Source: Boesenbergia rotunda
Lineage: Eukaryota; Streptophyta; Magnoliopsida; Zingiberales; Zingiberaceae
Reading direction: 5' to 3'
NCBI GenBank assembly: GCA_024364735.1
Contig: JAGFNQ010000831.1
Location: 30,839 to 94,838 of the forward strand
Length of the DNA: 64,000 nucleotides
The notes under the pieces are model-generated. The model saw nothing but the letters and a program-made list of their open reading frames with translations, did no database searches and was not told where the DNA came from. Made by a program: the position numbers and the translations under genes. Below are positions 21,811 to 32,810 of the stretch, one piece after another (within the stretch, counting starts at the first letter, position 1; each line of letters begins with the position of its first letter).

Positions 21811-22216
21811 ACGATGTCAGAATAGAGGTACGGAAGGCATTCCGAGCCCCCCCCAGCTAGTTACAACATGGTGCAGTCATCTCCCTGGGCTGAACTACGA
21901 GAACAAAAGGAGGAGATCCAGCTTCTGCCAGACCGAGAAGTGACGAAGGTGAAGATAGTTCCCGAACTGCAACCCGACCTCAAGCAGCAGTTGATAAAAT
22001 GCTTGGCCGAGAACCAGGATGTGTTTGCCTAGTGAACCAAAGATCTGAAGGGTGTCAGACCCGAGGTCATGGAGCACAAATTGCATGTTTATCCAGATGT
22101 AAGGCCAGTGAAGCAGCGAAAGAGGGACTTCAGTCCCAACCAAAATAAAATAATTCAGGCTGAGGTAGAGAGACTCTTGGAGGCAGGGCACATCCGAGAA
22201 GTGCAGTTCCCAGCCT
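21811..22216 (+). pseudogene. Element Y reverse transcriptase N-terminal fragment
   Basis: Downstream of the duplication the frame reads EEIQLLPDREVTKVKIVPEL, an in-frame stop where Trp is expected (VFA*, 22031), then HKLHVYPDVRPVKQRKRDFSPNQ and EVERLLEAGHIREVQFPAW. These are the N-terminal RT blocks of Tat elements. The catalytic palm, including the YxDD region, is missing. The sequence jumps at 22217 into a SINE cluster and resumes in RNase H at 22717. Confidence 0.82.
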
Positions 22217-22386
22217 GGCTCACTTGGCTACCAGATTCAAGGAACCTTTGTACTTGACCTGGAGGTCTAGGGTTCGAATCTGGGGAAGGCAAAAACCCAC
22301 TGCTAGGGGTGGGAAGGTCGTAGGGTCTCGGGCCTAGACGGTTGCCTGCGGGGACCAGAGAGGCCGAGATTGCTACATAAAAAGGC
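22217..22386 (+). mobile_element. tRNA-derived SINE copy 1
   Basis: The head GGCTCACTTGGCTACC resembles a tRNA A box. The B box GGTTCGAATC lies about 50 bases downstream. The body is GGAAGGCAAAAACCCACTGC, and the element ends near CTACATAAAA. The 3' half differs from copies 2 and 3, so it is a different subfamily. Confidence 0.72.
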
Positions 22387-22552
22387 GTCTTTTATGTAGC
22401 GACACGACCCCTCTAGCCCCATCAGGCGGCTCTCTAGGCCATGCCCTACGGTTTTCCCACTCCCGGCAGTGGATTTTTACCTTCCCCAGATTCGAACCCT
22501 AGACCTCCAGGACAAGTACTAAAGTTCCTTGAATCTGGTAGCCAAGTGAGCT
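22387..22552 (-). mobile_element. tRNA-derived SINE copy 2 (inverted)
   Basis: This is the reverse complement of the same family, with head at 22552 and CTACATAAAAGACG tail at 22387. It lies tail to tail with copy 1, so 22217-22552 can fold as a long hairpin with a loop near 22380. The B box GGTTCGAATC is conserved. Confidence 0.74.
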
Positions 22553-22558
22553 GAGCGC

Positions 22559-22716
22559 GGCTCACTTGGCTACCAGATTCAAGGAACATTAGTACTTGTC
22601 CTGGAGGTCTAGGGTTCGAATCTGGGGAAGGCAAAAATCCACTGCCGAGAGTGGGAAGACCGTAGGGCACGACCTAGAGAGCTGGCTGATGGAGCTAGAG
22701 GGGTCGTGTCGCTACA
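22559..22716 (+). mobile_element. tRNA-derived SINE copy 3
   Basis: It is almost the same as copy 2 but in direct orientation, beginning GGCTCACTTGGC and ending GGGGTCGTGTCGCTACA. The B box GGTTCGAATC is present and no A-tail is visible. It is separated from copy 2 by only a few bases (CTGAGCGC), so copies 2 and 3 are head to head. Confidence 0.74.
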
Positions 22717-24305
22717 GGAATATCGGGTCACCAACAACGAAGCTGAGTATGAAGCTATGTTGGCCAGGTTACAAGCTGCTAGGCATGTGGGAGCTACCCG
22801 GGTCATGCTGCACTCTGACTCCCAACTAGTGACCCGACAACTAGCTGGGCAATTTGAAGTAAATAGTGAGAAGTTGCAAACTTATGTAAATGCTTATGAG
22901 CGATTAAAGGCCGAGTTCCAAGAGGTTCAGATACTTCAGATCCCCCGAGGGGATAATCTCAAAGCTGATGAGCTGGCTAAGCTAGCCAGCACCATTACTC
23001 CATGGGTCTTCACTCAGCCCTCACCTCAGGTCATGCTCATGGCTCAGGTCGAGAGAGAAGCGAAAATGGAAGTAGAAGGTGACTGGAGGGCTCCACTCAT
23101 AGCTTATTTGTAGGATGGGACTCTCCAAACTCATCCTGAGCAGGCCTGTTTATTAAAGAAGAGGGCATCCCGATTCACTCTGGTGGGAGATACCTTGTAC
23201 AAGCGAGCCTTCTCTCGGCCGCTATTAAAATGCCTAGGGGAAGAAGATGCAGATTATGTATTAAGAGAGATACACTTGGGCTCTTGTAGAAATCACTCAG
23301 GAGGTTAGTCTATGGCTCGGAAGGTCTTGCTGGCAGGATATTTTTGGCCAACACTTCAGAAGGACGCTGATCAGATGGTCGCCTCTTGTCTTTCCTGTCA
23401 AAAGCACCAGAGCCTATCCCATCGGCCAGTCGAGGCTTTGAGGGCGTCCACTGTGTCATGCCCTTTTGACCAGTGGGGCATGGATATAGTGAGACCTTTC
23501 CCCCTCGCAGTCGCCTAGAAGAAATTCTTGTTGGTTGTTGTGGACTACTTCTCAAAGTGGATCGAAGCGGAGGCTCTGGCTCGGATTACCGAGCAGGCCG
23601 TCATCAAATTTTTATGGCAAAACATCTTATGTCGTTATGGGATACCGTATAAGTTGGTTTCAGACAACGGTCGGCAATTCTAGGGTCGGAAGATTCAAAA
23701 GTGGTGCGCAGCCTACGGAATCAAGTAGGCATTCACCTCAGTCGCTTATCCCCAGAGCAATGGTCAGGCGGAGGTCGCCAACCGGGAAGTCCTGAAGGTC
23801 CTCAAAACTAAGCTAGATTATGTGGGTTGTACCTGGGTTGACGAGCTACCCAGTGTCTTATGGGCTCTCCGAACTACCCCTAAGGAAGGCTCAGGTTGTA
23901 CCCCCTTGTAGTTAGCATATGGAAGTGAAGCAGTGGTCCCGATAGAGGTGGGTTGTGAGTCTGACAGAAGGCACTTATATGGGGATGACAATGTAGAGAA
24001 GAGGCACCTAGAGCTAGATCTGGTCGAGGAAATTCAGGACCGGGCAGCGATCCGCATGACTGCTTACGGACAAAGGATGCAGTGAAGATACAATCAGAGG
24101 GGCATACCTCGGAGTTTCCAGGTCGGAGACCGTGTATGGAAGAGAGTCAAACCAGTTGGAGAAGTGGGCAAGCTGGAGCCCCAATGGGGGGGACCCTTCC
24201 TGGTGATCGAGAAGTTGGAGTCAGGAGTATACTACTTGCAAGATGCCCAAGGGAAAAAGTTGGGGAGGCCTTGGAGTGCAACACATTTAAAATTGTATCA
24301 TGAGT
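22717..24305 (+). pseudogene. Element Y RNase H and integrase (decayed)
   Basis: RNase H reads EYRVTNNEAEYEAMLARLQAA, VMLHSDSQLVTRQLAGQF, and RGDNLKADELAKLAS. Integrase follows with H2C2 (EIHLGSCRNHSGG ... CLSCQKHQ) and the catalytic core WGMDIVRPFP, VVDYFSKWIEAEAL, KLVSDNGRQF, AYPQSNGQAEVANR. The C-terminal block includes QVGDRVWKRVKPVG and GKLEPQWGGPFLVIEKL, and the end is ATHLKLYHE at 24303. Stops at 23111, 23305, 23516, 23702, 23727, 23909 and 24083 show that it is dead. Order and sequence fit the Tat lineage of Ty3/gypsy. Confidence 0.9.
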
Positions 24306-24379
24306 AGAGTTTGAGTGGTCCTTGTAATTGTATGACATAAATATGATAATGACACTCATGACATCCAAAGATCTGAACC

Positions 24380-25870
24380 TAGACTCTCACTCAGGCAAGT
24401 TATAAGTGAGCATGCTCCCACGCACCCACTGACCTAGGCGACGGTCGGGCGTGGCTGTCCACGCTCGGTCGGGTAAGTCAAGCGGCGTCGAGACTCTCGC
24501 TCAGGCGAGTTATAAGTGGGCATGCTCCCACACATCCACCGACCTAGATGACGGTCGGGCATGGCTGTCCACGCTCGGTCGGGTAAGTCAGGCGGTGCCG
24601 AGACTCTCGGTCAGGCGAGTTATAAGTGGGCATGCTCCCACGCACCCACCGACCTAGGCGACGGTCGGGTGTGGCTGTCCACGCTCGGTCAGGTAAGCCA
24701 GGCGATGTCCAGACTCTCGCTCAGACGAGTTATAAGTGGGCATGCTCCCACGCACACACCGACCTAGGCGATGGTCAGGCATGGCTGTCCACGCTTGGTC
24801 AGGTAAGTCAGGCGGTGTCGAGACTCTCGCTCAAGCGAGTTATAAGTGGGCATGCTCCCATGCATCCACCGACCTAGACGACGGTCGGGCGTGGCTGTCC
24901 ATGCTCAGTCGGGTAAGTCAGGCGGTGTCAAAACTCTCGCTCAGGCGAGTTATAAGTGGGCATACTCCCATGCACCCACCGACCAAGGCGACGATCGGGC
25001 GTGGTTGTCCACGCTCGGTCAGGTAAGTCAGGTGGTGTCCAGACTCTCGCTCAGGTGAGTTATACGTGGGCATGCTCCCACGCACCCGCCGACCTCGATG
25101 TCGGTTGGGCGTGGCTGTCCACGCTCGGTCGGGTAAGCCAGGTGGTGTCCAGACTCTCACTCAGGCGAGTTATAAGTGGGCATGCTCCAACGCATCCACC
25201 AACCTAGACGACAGTCGGGCGTGGCTGTCCACGCTCGGTCGGGTAAGTCAGGCGGTGTCGAGACTCTCGCTCAAGCGAGTTATAAGTGGGCATGTTCCCA
25301 CGCACCCACCGACCTAGGCGACGGTCGGGCGTGGCTGTCCACGCTCGGTCAGGTAAGCCAGGCGGTGTCCAGACTCTCGCTCTCGCGAGTTATAAGTGGG
25401 CATGCTCCCACGCACCCGCCGACCTCGGTGTCGGTCGGGCGTGGCTGTCCACGCTCGGTCGGGTAAGCCAGACGATGTCCAAACTCTCGCTCAGGTGAGT
25501 TATAAGTGGGTATGCTCCCACGCACCCACCGACCTAGGCGACGGTCGGGTGTGGTTGTCCACGCTCGGTCAGGTAAGTCAGGCGGTGTCTAGACTCTTGC
25601 TCAGGCGAGTTATAAGTGGGCATGGTCCCACGCACCCACCGACCTCGGTGCCGGTCGGGCGTGGCTGTCCACGCTCGGTCTGGTAAGCCAGGAGGTGTCC
25701 AGACTCTCGCTCAGGCTAGTTATAAGTGGGCATGCTCCCACGCACCCGTCGACCTCGATGCCAGTCGAGAGTGACTGTCCACACTCGGTCGGGTAAGCCG
25801 AGCGGTATCCAGGTCCCCCTCTACATAAACTATAAATGGGCTTGCTCCCACATATTTGCCGACCTAGAGA
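24380..25870 (+). repeat. Tandem array of a 110-bp unit, about 14 copies
   Basis: The word GTTATAAGTGGGCATGCTCC recurs every 110 bases from 24396 to about 25830, with outer copies more diverged. Each unit also holds CGACCTAGGCGACGGTCGGG and CGTGGCTGTCCACG (a short inverted repeat). The overlapping frames of 68-96 residues in this stretch are repeat artefacts. The array lies between the end of pol and the antisense gene of element Y, where Tat/Ogre elements are known to carry tandem repeats. Confidence 0.95.
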
Positions 25871-26913
25871 TCGATCGGGCATGGTCAGCTCTACCCGATC
25901 AAGGCGACAGCTAAGTCTTACCTAGCTTAAGTGATCCATCCTGAGTGATCGATCCCGACCCACTCAAATACGAAAAAGTCCTGTGAGGATCGAATAATCA
26001 AGCAAAGGTCTTATCTAGCCTGAGCAGTCGATTCCGAGTTAGGCTCTCGGCTAGCCCGAGTGACAGGTCTCGAATGAACGTATGTCTTGACGGGCATGAG
26101 TCCTTTCTTAGCAATAATCGATGTCTTATACGAGGAGGTACAGGGTCGTAAAAATCAATTAGCTAAAGGGCCGAGTCGCTAAGCAGCGAGTCAGAAGCAA
26201 TCGTCGTAGCTCGACTGACCGAGTAGTTGAATAAAGGCTTGGAGAAAAATACATTCACAAGAAAAAAGATTTTTATTAAGCCTGAGTGATCGATCCCGAG
26301 CCAAGGTCTTGGCATGATCAAGCGATCTTCCCCGAGTCAAGGTCTCAGCTACGATCGATCCCGAGAAGTCGAGCCCAAGTAAGGGATCTTGGCTAGATCA
26401 AGTCATCGATCCCAAGTTAGAGTCTTAGCTGGCTTGAGTGATTGATCCCGAGTAAGGAAGCTTAGTTAGCCTGAATGATCGAGCCTGAGTGAATTCGTGT
26501 CCTGCAGGCAGGCATGGTCTTTGTTTGCAGCAACCGTGGGGCCTTGATCGTGGAAGGGTCAGACTCCGAAGGTTTTGTCAGTGGACAAGCTAATCGAGGG
26601 CCTCTGAATGTCAGGTCCAACTAGCTGATATAGCTGACCGTGAGACCCAGAGCCCAGGGCTGACCAAATAGGAGACAAATTAACATAGGAATTGTATATG
26701 GCAAACCCGAGCCTGAGAGAATGTTAGCGAGTTTAGAACCAGTTAAAGGGAGTGACACTAAAGTCCAACCGAGAGCATAACAGGACAACGAAACAAAATT
26801 ACATTGAGAAAAATTAAGAACAAAGCTTCATATGGAAATAAGGCTCGAGGCCGTCAAAATAGTGGCAGGCCCTGCACAACCAAGGCAAAAAGAAAGAAAG
26901 TCTTAAGTACATT
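25871..26913 (+). other. Element Y 3' untranslated region with degenerate repeats
   Basis: No gene is seen. From 25920 to about 26490 the phrase GAGTGATCGATCCCGAG recurs with substitutions at irregular spacing. The rest up to the antisense gene stop at 26914 is unstructured GC-moderate sequence belonging to the element. Confidence 0.6.
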
Positions 26914-29220
26914 TTAAGTAAAACGTGGAAAAGCGTCTTCTGGGATAAGTGCTTGGATCTGGGTGGGCTTCACGGCATTTGGAGGCAGGTTGGCTAGAAT
27001 GTGGTCGGCATCCTTGAGTTGCTGCAGGGTGCCTTCCATGCCATACCTGATCATACCGACCATGCACCGAGCCACTTGACGAAGGAAGGACTCTGACTAA
27101 ATTTAGGACAGTCGAAACTCCTCCATCCGGGTCGGTTCTCCTGACTTATAGGCCTCTAGCTCGCCCTTTAGCCGAGCGATCTCTGCATCCCGATCTGCCA
27201 TCTCTGCATCCTTGGCCACCAGCTAAGCTTCCAGGGCCTTAAAAGCTTCCGTCTGGACCGCCAGCTCCATTTCCTTGTTTGTCTAGGCTAACTGAGTCTG
27301 ATTATGGGCAGTGGCTGACTCCTTCAATTGTTCTCGTAGGCCCTTGGCTTCAGCTATTTTCTTGTCCAGGTAGGAGCAGGCTTGGGCCTGACGAGTAAGA
27401 GCAGTCTTCTTTTGGGCCTCCGCGGTTTCTAGCCGGTTGGATAGCTGGTCTATTTCCCGGGAGGCAACAACTAATACTTGATGCTCTTCCTCTGACCAAG
27501 CGTCAGCCTTCGCTAACTGCATCTTCAAAGCGGTTATCTCAGATAGGAGGAGCTCCAGGCCTTCCTCGCCAGGGGGAGAGTGCAATCAGCTAGCTGGGTT
27601 TCCAGCTCTCTTATCCTCAGCTCCCCCACCCGACGTTCCCTGGTGCTAATGACCAGGGACTGGGCAACTGCTCGGCATGTGACCCAAAACTATACAAGAA
27701 CAAATAGTATAAATAGGAGAGATGGGTATCAAAGAGAAGAAAATGCATACCTAAGTGGCATCCATGAAGAAATTGTCAACTAGACTCAATGGGCTCCTCT
27801 CCTGGATCATGGCCATGCCCTGATCCCAACTAGCAGCCAACCGACCATGTATGTTGATCGGTTGAGGTTCGACGACCTGAGTCAAACTGGTTGCTGAGGG
27901 GAGTTGTACATCCATTGGGAGTCAAGGGGTAGAATGCATGGCCAAAAGAGCAGCCGCGGCGTCTTCTCCAGAGGGACCCGTCGAGACTGCTAAGTGAAGA
28001 GGCTCCTGACTGGAAGTGGAGGCCCCTAAGCAGGGTAGCCCCGAGCCAAAGGTGGAAGCCCTCGAGCAGAGAGGCACTGCGCCCGAAGTCGAAGCTCGGG
28101 AGGGAGCGCGGCTGGGTGGAGGAGTTACCAGGCTATGTGCCTCCTTGGTCCGAGCCTGAGCCGCAGATGTGCCCGAGGAGATAGTCACTCGGAGGCGTTT
28201 TCTTGTTCACCCCCCCCCCCCCCGAGGTCGTTGTTCTGCTGCCGTTGCTGATGTCTCTGTCTCCACATCCACCACTTGGGGTTCTGCCTCAGAATCCCCC
28301 GCTGGTAGCTCGGTTTCTAGATCATCTCCTCCATCCCCTGGTTGCTCAGGAGCTGGAGCGACATTTACCGGAGGCACCTCCCGGCTAGCTAACAGCTCCA
28401 CAGCCTGGGCATTCAGTTCCGCCTCCTGCAGACCCAGTTCGTCAGTAATGAGGGTGTTAAACATGGTCTCGGCTGCAACACAGAGAAAGTTTTAGTTAGC
28501 ACTAAAAGGTTCATAAACAAAATCAAAGCTTACCGAAGGAGCCGGGAAACTTTGTAGGAATGTGGCTCAGTTGGAAGAAGTATAGCACAGCTTCGCTCAA
28601 CAGCCGGCTAGCGTGGAAGCGAAGCCCCCGATCTTGGAGAATGCTAATTGGAAGCCCGACTCTGAGTGATAGCTCTTGGGCATGTGAGGTTGAGTAGGCA
28701 TGTCCTCTACCCACACGGTCGGCCAGGTCGGGGGTGGAGACAAGCGCACATAGAAAAAATGGGATTTCCATCCCTTATTGGAGGAGGGGACTTTATCCAA
28801 GAAGGCGGACTTGGCTCGAGCTTGGAAGAAAAAATTGCCCACTTCTTGCTTTTTGAGGTAGAAGAAGAAATGGAAAACTCGGGGGTCAAGAGGGACACGG
28901 TATGTAGAGAAGATAACTACCGTCCCACATAAAATCCAAATAGAGTTTTGGGCCAGCTGAGAAAGGGGCACTTGGAAATATCTACAGATCTCAGTAATGA
29001 ACGGGTGTAATGGGAATCTCAGGCCGGCTAGAAGATGATCTTTGAAAATGGTAAAGTAGCCTAAGGAAGGCTGATGGGGTCGGTCACGACGGGAAGGAAG
29101 AGCTAGAAGGTGGTCTTCGGGGATCTGGTAGTCTAGGCGAATGGTCTCTAGGTGGCCGAGAGTCAAGGTCAAGAGAGTGGTGGTGTACCATACTCCGACC
29201 AAGGAGGTCAACTCAGCCAT
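26914..29220 (-). pseudogene. Antisense gene of element Y: Transposase_28-like domain plus coiled coil, three exons
   Basis: The gene runs against its host element. Exon 1 (29220-28534) starts MAELTSLVGVWYTT and has a Transposase_28-like domain (putative gypsy-type transposon family): LLAGLRFPLHPFITEICRYF, SIWILCGTVVIFSTY, VFHFFFYLKKQ. A frameshift breaks it near 28635. Intron 1 is 28533-28473 (GTAAGC...TTGCAG). Exon 2 (28472-27751) encodes an acidic AETMFNTLITDELGLQEAELNAQ segment and a Pro/Ser/Ala-rich hinge. Intron 2 is 27750-27668. Exon 3 (27667-26914) is a heptad-rich coiled coil ending in LPPNAVKPTQIQ...PEDAFPRFT. A TATA box lies upstream (29395-29404). Element X has a homologue with the same exon structure. 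Function is unknown. Stops and the frameshift make this copy inactive. Confidence 0.72.
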
Positions 29221-29746
29221 TGGGTCGGGGTCAGGAATTATAAGAGGGAACTCAGAAAAGGAGGAGAGTACCTAGAGGTCGGGTTCCCCGGAAATCACAA
29301 GTCACCGGAGCTCACAGGGGTTAGGCAGCAGAGATCGGACAGGAGAGGAAGTAAAAGTGAAGGTAAAACGGCGAGGGTTAAAATGAGAGATGAACCTATT
29401 TATACTGCATAGGGAATCAAGAGATCCGTCAGATGCACAGGGGAAAAAAAGGCGGAATTAGATCCCGACCGTCGGTCTCCCGCTCATTCCCGATGCTTCT
29501 ATATCCGTTACCCTGCCACCGCATGAGTCTGACAGATGACGCTTCATTGCCAGGAAATTCCAGTTGGGGAATGACACGTGGCAGAGGCGTTAAATGCCGA
29601 TTTGACTGGGGATTCAGCATTTAATAACTGAGATCCGAAGGCCATGATGAGACTCAGGAGCACGACATAGTGGGCATCCGACCGGGCGAATAGCCTAGTT
29701 AGTCGGACTCCTCGCCTCCTTCGACTAGACTTAAATGGGAGGCTTG
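29221..29746 (+). other. Element Y region between the antisense gene and the 3' LTR
   Basis: There is no coding signal on the element strand. The stretch holds the antisense promoter zone and ends in the purine-rich tract AAATGGGAGGCTTG at 29733, expected for plus-strand priming. Element X has the comparable GAGGGGGATGCTTA at 37120. The phrases AGTCGGACTC and CTCCTTC(G/A)ACTAGACT are shared with X. Confidence 0.6.
29395..29404 (-). promoter_or_regulatory. TATA box for the antisense gene of element Y
   Basis: TATAAATAGG on the minus strand lies about 175 bases upstream of the likely start codon at 29220. The corresponding place in element X (near 36705) reads CAAAAATAGGC, a decayed form. Confidence 0.5.
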
Positions 29747-30350
29747 TGATCCAACCGGGTAGGTTTTATGAGTTGATCGGGAGCCCGGTCGGATCAGGTC
29801 TTGGCCAGGTGAGGCTGGTCGAGCCAAGTCTTGGTCAGACCAAGATAATCGGGTGCACTAGACGTCGATCCAGCGTGAGCGATCAGAATTCGAGGTTACT
29901 TGGGTTGGGCATCGATCAGCGATATCCTGTCGGACGTTCTCGGTCGGGAGTCACCGGTCGGGGATGTTCGGTCGGGTAAAGTTGGAAGCACTTGTCGGGC
30001 CCCTGGAAAAGAAAGCACTCAGTGCAAAGTGGCCCTCCCGGTCGGGGATTCCTGGTCGGGAGAGCCCGATTGAGCGTTCTCGGTCGGGTACAGAGTGGCC
30101 CTCCCGGTCGGGGATTCCCGGTCAGGAGCCTCTTCCTCCCCTATATAAAGCTCCCCTAGTCCTTTAGAAAAGAGGTTCCGGCAATTGAAATCTCTTCTCC
30201 ACCTTGTGTTCTTGTTTTTTTCCGACCCGAGCCACTTGTGTCCCACTAGCTCTCAAGATCGACCGCGACTCACACGCTATCGCGACCAAGATCATCTTGG
30301 TCAGACCGAGTCATCCGAGTGATAATCTTCTTCACTTGTCGACAGGATCA
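29747..30350 (+). repeat. 3' LTR of element Y
   Basis: The LTR runs TGATCCAACCGG...GACAGGATCA (604 bp), with inverted TGATC...GATCA ends like family X, although the interiors differ and it is half as long. A TATA box TATATAAAG is at 30142-30150. Two direct copies of a segment with CCCTCCCGGTCGGGGATTCC lie near 30032 and 30100. The bases after it (ATTAC) would be the target duplication, but the 5' end of Y is lost, so it cannot be checked here. Confidence 0.75.
30142..30150 (+). promoter_or_regulatory. TATA box in the LTR of element Y
   Basis: TATATAAAG sits in the LTR about 200 bases before its end, a normal U3 position. Confidence 0.5.
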
Positions 30351-30901
30351 ATTACTAATATGCTTCAAATCTTTTGAATCATTTAAAATTTTTGTAACAA
30401 GGGTTTTCTATTTCCTTCCTTTAATTCTGTATATCAAATCTTAAGCAATTTAAATTATTTAATTGTTAATATGTTTTTATCATTTTTAACAATTATGCAA
30501 CCTCACTTAACAATTATGCAACCTAACTTAATTATATATGGTTTAATCATTTGAATCATTTACATTCTGTTTTCTTCCTCTAATTAAAAAAAATCAATCA
30601 TAAAGTAATATAATATAAAGAAAGAATATTATATTATATATAGACATTTTTTATAATTTACCTAATTTATTAATAGGATTGATTTCATTACCAAAATAGG
30701 CTCATCTACTCTAACTTACCTAACATGATCGCTCTAAACAAAAACTACCTAACAGGACCAATCTAATCAACCAAATCTCCTAGATTAGACTACACAACTT
30801 GATTCACCCATCTAGCATGTAAGCTTAATCACTTTGTTAGTTGTCACCTTAATCACTTTGCTAGTTGAAAGACACCACCTTTTTGTCAAATAGATGAATC
30901 A
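30351..30901. other. AT-rich DNA left of element X, probably part of a CACTA remnant
   Basis: No gene is seen. Short direct repeats occur (for example AACAATTATGCAACCT twice near 30490-30520). Removing element X joins this stretch to 40885-42067, which ends in a CACTA-type terminus. A left CACTA terminus was looked for and not found. Confidence 0.4.
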
Positions 30902-31300
30902 GATTATGATCTCGGCCCAGGTTAATGGGTTTGGCCCATCTCGCGAGTGAGTAGGACGGCCCTCCTAGCACCTCGTTAGCGGGGCTTGGGTCAAAGCCTC
31001 CATGGGCCCATCAAAGGGACAAAGGGGTAGTTCAAGCGGCTGGTTCAGCCTAGATCGAGGAATAATTCTTAAGTCACTGGATGACTAAGCCCCAAGGTTT
31101 CACGAAGGCGTGGGTCTGAGTCATAGGAAGCTCGACCGGTGCCCAAATTTCCCTTACAGTGAAGGCCCGAGCGGCGAAGGTGCCGAGCCTTCAGCCGATT
31201 CACTTCAGACACAGTCGGGGTATTGCCACTCAAACACACCCTGACTCGGGAAGCATAGTTACTCTCGGTAATCGTGGGCTTTGGTCCTGAGTTAATGCCC

Positions 31301-31480
31301 AGCCCTCAGTCAGCATCAATACTACAAGCCCTCAATAGACACCAATACTATAAGCCCTCGGTCGGCATCAATACTATAAGCCCTCAGTCAGCATCAATAC
31401 TATAAGTCCTCAGTCGGCATCAATATTATAAGCCCTCAGTTGGCATCAATACTATAAGTCGCCAGTCAGCACCAAGCCGC
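31301..31480 (+). repeat. 26-bp minisatellite in the LTR of X, six full units
   Basis: The unit is GCCCTCAGTC(A/G)GCATCAATACTATAA. There are six clear copies plus degenerate ends. The 3' LTR has eight and the solo LTR at 58720 has three. Confidence 0.92.
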
Positions 31481-31838
31481 CAGCCAGCCGGCACTAGCAT
31501 TTGAGATTTTGTCGTGACTCATCCGAACAACCACTCCCTGACACCGGACAAACAGAAGGAGTACGGGGTCGGCGCAAACCCAATACCCTTCAGGTCCAAA
31601 TCGCGAGTATCCTGCTGATGGTATGATCTCCCTGCCATACCCTAGCACCCCGTACTGAGCTCGCCTACATATGTGTCAGGCCAAGCGGCGCCTGACTGCA
31701 CTCGCCTTTAAGTTGACAGCGCCCCTTTCCTTATTCCGGTATGCGACACAATACCCTGCCACACTGGCCATGCCTTACCTTGTCCTCGTATACGACAAAC
31801 AGGTGGCAGATAGGGCAGAAGCTGTCAGTTTCCCCGGC

Positions 31839-31846
31839 TATATAAG
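31839..31846 (+). promoter_or_regulatory. TATA box of LTR X (5' copy)
   Basis: TATATAAG is followed by TCTCTCCACTCC. The 3' copy has TGTATAAG (near 40638), and the solo LTR keeps TATATAAG (59584-59591). Confidence 0.6.
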
Positions 31847-32087
31847 TCTCTCCACTCCGCATCCCCCAGGTACATGCGCAATAGTGTTTTTGCCACTGGT
31901 CTATTGCTTTCACTGCTCTTCCACCACCGGGGGCTGACTTGACCGTTGGAGTGCCTTGTCGGGAACTTTTCCCAGTGGGTTCTAACGGTCTCTTTCTTGC
32001 AGATCCGCAGCCGGCCCCAGTAGTTCGTGATCTTCAGGAGACCACATGTGCTCTTGGGAGTCCACCTTGCTTCACGACAGGATCAAA

Positions 32088-32106
32088 TTTAGCACTAGAA
32101 GGAGGG
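32088..32106 (+). other. Primer binding site region of element X
   Basis: TTTAGCACTAGAAGGAGG begins two bases after the LTR, where the primer site should be. It looks like a decayed TTTGGCGCTAGAAGGAGG, with G-to-A changes at GC-rich positions. The tRNA was not identified. Confidence 0.5.
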
Positions 32107-32132
32107 GCACTTAGCCTGATCGGAAACGAAAG

Positions 32133-32525
32133 ATGGAAGATCTCAATCGAGTCATGATGACTGTCACACCTAAGGAGTACGAGCTCCAGATGGCCGCCCG
32201 AGCCCAGAAAACCCCGCAGAGGCCTTCGCAGGCCGGCAGTCAGGCGCCTAGATTCCACAAGCCGGCAGCGCACAGGCAGTCGGGAGGTCGAGGAAGGTCT
32301 GTCCAACCTAAGGGCGGATCCGTTCCCTTTCCCGTGACTTTTTATCGGGATCGGGATGACGAAGCCGACTCAATGTCGGCCGAGGCATCAGCATCCAACC
32401 AGATGCATGGACCGCGTCTCGTCAAGGGAAAGGCCCCGGTCGACCCTTCTCCGGCCACCCTAGTGCGCAGTCCCTTTTCTTCTTGGATCTTGGAAGATCC
32501 AGTTCCCCGACATCTCCGCATCTTC
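32133..32525 (+). pseudogene. Gag N-terminal stub of element X
   Basis: A frame opens at the first ATG after the primer site (MEDLNRVMMTVTPKEYELQM) and runs about 130 residues rich in Arg, Ser, Pro and Gln (GGRGRSVQPKGG, MHGPRLVKGKAPVDPSP). It then enters the repeat zone at about 32525 and ends at 32604. No capsid or zinc knuckle follows, so this is the beginning of gag joined to 3' sequence by a large deletion. Position and style fit the gag start of Tat elements. Confidence 0.6.
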
Positions 32526-32810
32526 ATACGAGTTATAAGCGGGTCTGCTCCCGTGCACCCCTCGGCTCGACTCCCAGTCGGGCACGTGACAGCCCACGCT
32601 CCCTAAGTACAACCCGACCGAATGTCCATACTTGGCTCCCAATCGGACGTGTGGCGACCCGCACTCCCGGGGTACAGTTTCACCAAGTATCCAATCTCTC
32701 GCCTTCGCACGAACTACGAGCAGGTGAGTACTCTTGACTTCCTTGGCTTAACTCCCAGGCTGGGTGTGTGGCGATCCACGCACCCCAAGAGCAAACTAAC
32801 TTGGTGACGA
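32525..32810 (+). repeat. Degenerate tandem repeats related to the 110-bp array of Y
   Basis: CGAGTTATAAGCGGGTCTGC followed by CGTGCACCC and CAGTCGGGCACGTG...CCACGCTCC matches the layout of the 110-bp unit of Y. It is followed by two more diverged units with CGACCCGCACTCCC and CGATCCACGCACCCC. This supports X and Y sharing the same 3' region. Confidence 0.7.

Larger units (their letters stand above)
30907..32085 (+). repeat. 5' LTR of element X
   Basis: The LTR runs TGATCTCGGCCC...CACGACAGGATCA (1179 bp) with inverted TGATC...GATCA ends. It contains a 26-bp tandem repeat (31301-31480) and a TATA box TATATAAG at 31839-31846. Homologous LTRs are at 37134 and 58720. The frames inside (31671-31937 and others) are not genes. 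Confidence 0.93.

Noticed and set aside
22217..22716. tRNA genes suggested by A- and B-box sequences
   Set aside because: No cloverleaf with acceptor stem can be formed; the boxes belong to SINE heads.
24380..25870. Series of overlapping 68-96 residue frames repeated every 110 bp
   Set aside because: They are produced by the tandem DNA repeat; the period is not a multiple of three and the stops fall in every second unit, so this is not a repeat protein.
24380..25870. Possible CRISPR array
   Set aside because: The whole 110-bp unit is repeated without unique spacers, and the context is a plant retrotransposon.
28207..28495. Plus-strand frames over the antisense gene hinge
   Set aside because: Splice sites, domain matches and the homologue in element X all support the minus strand.
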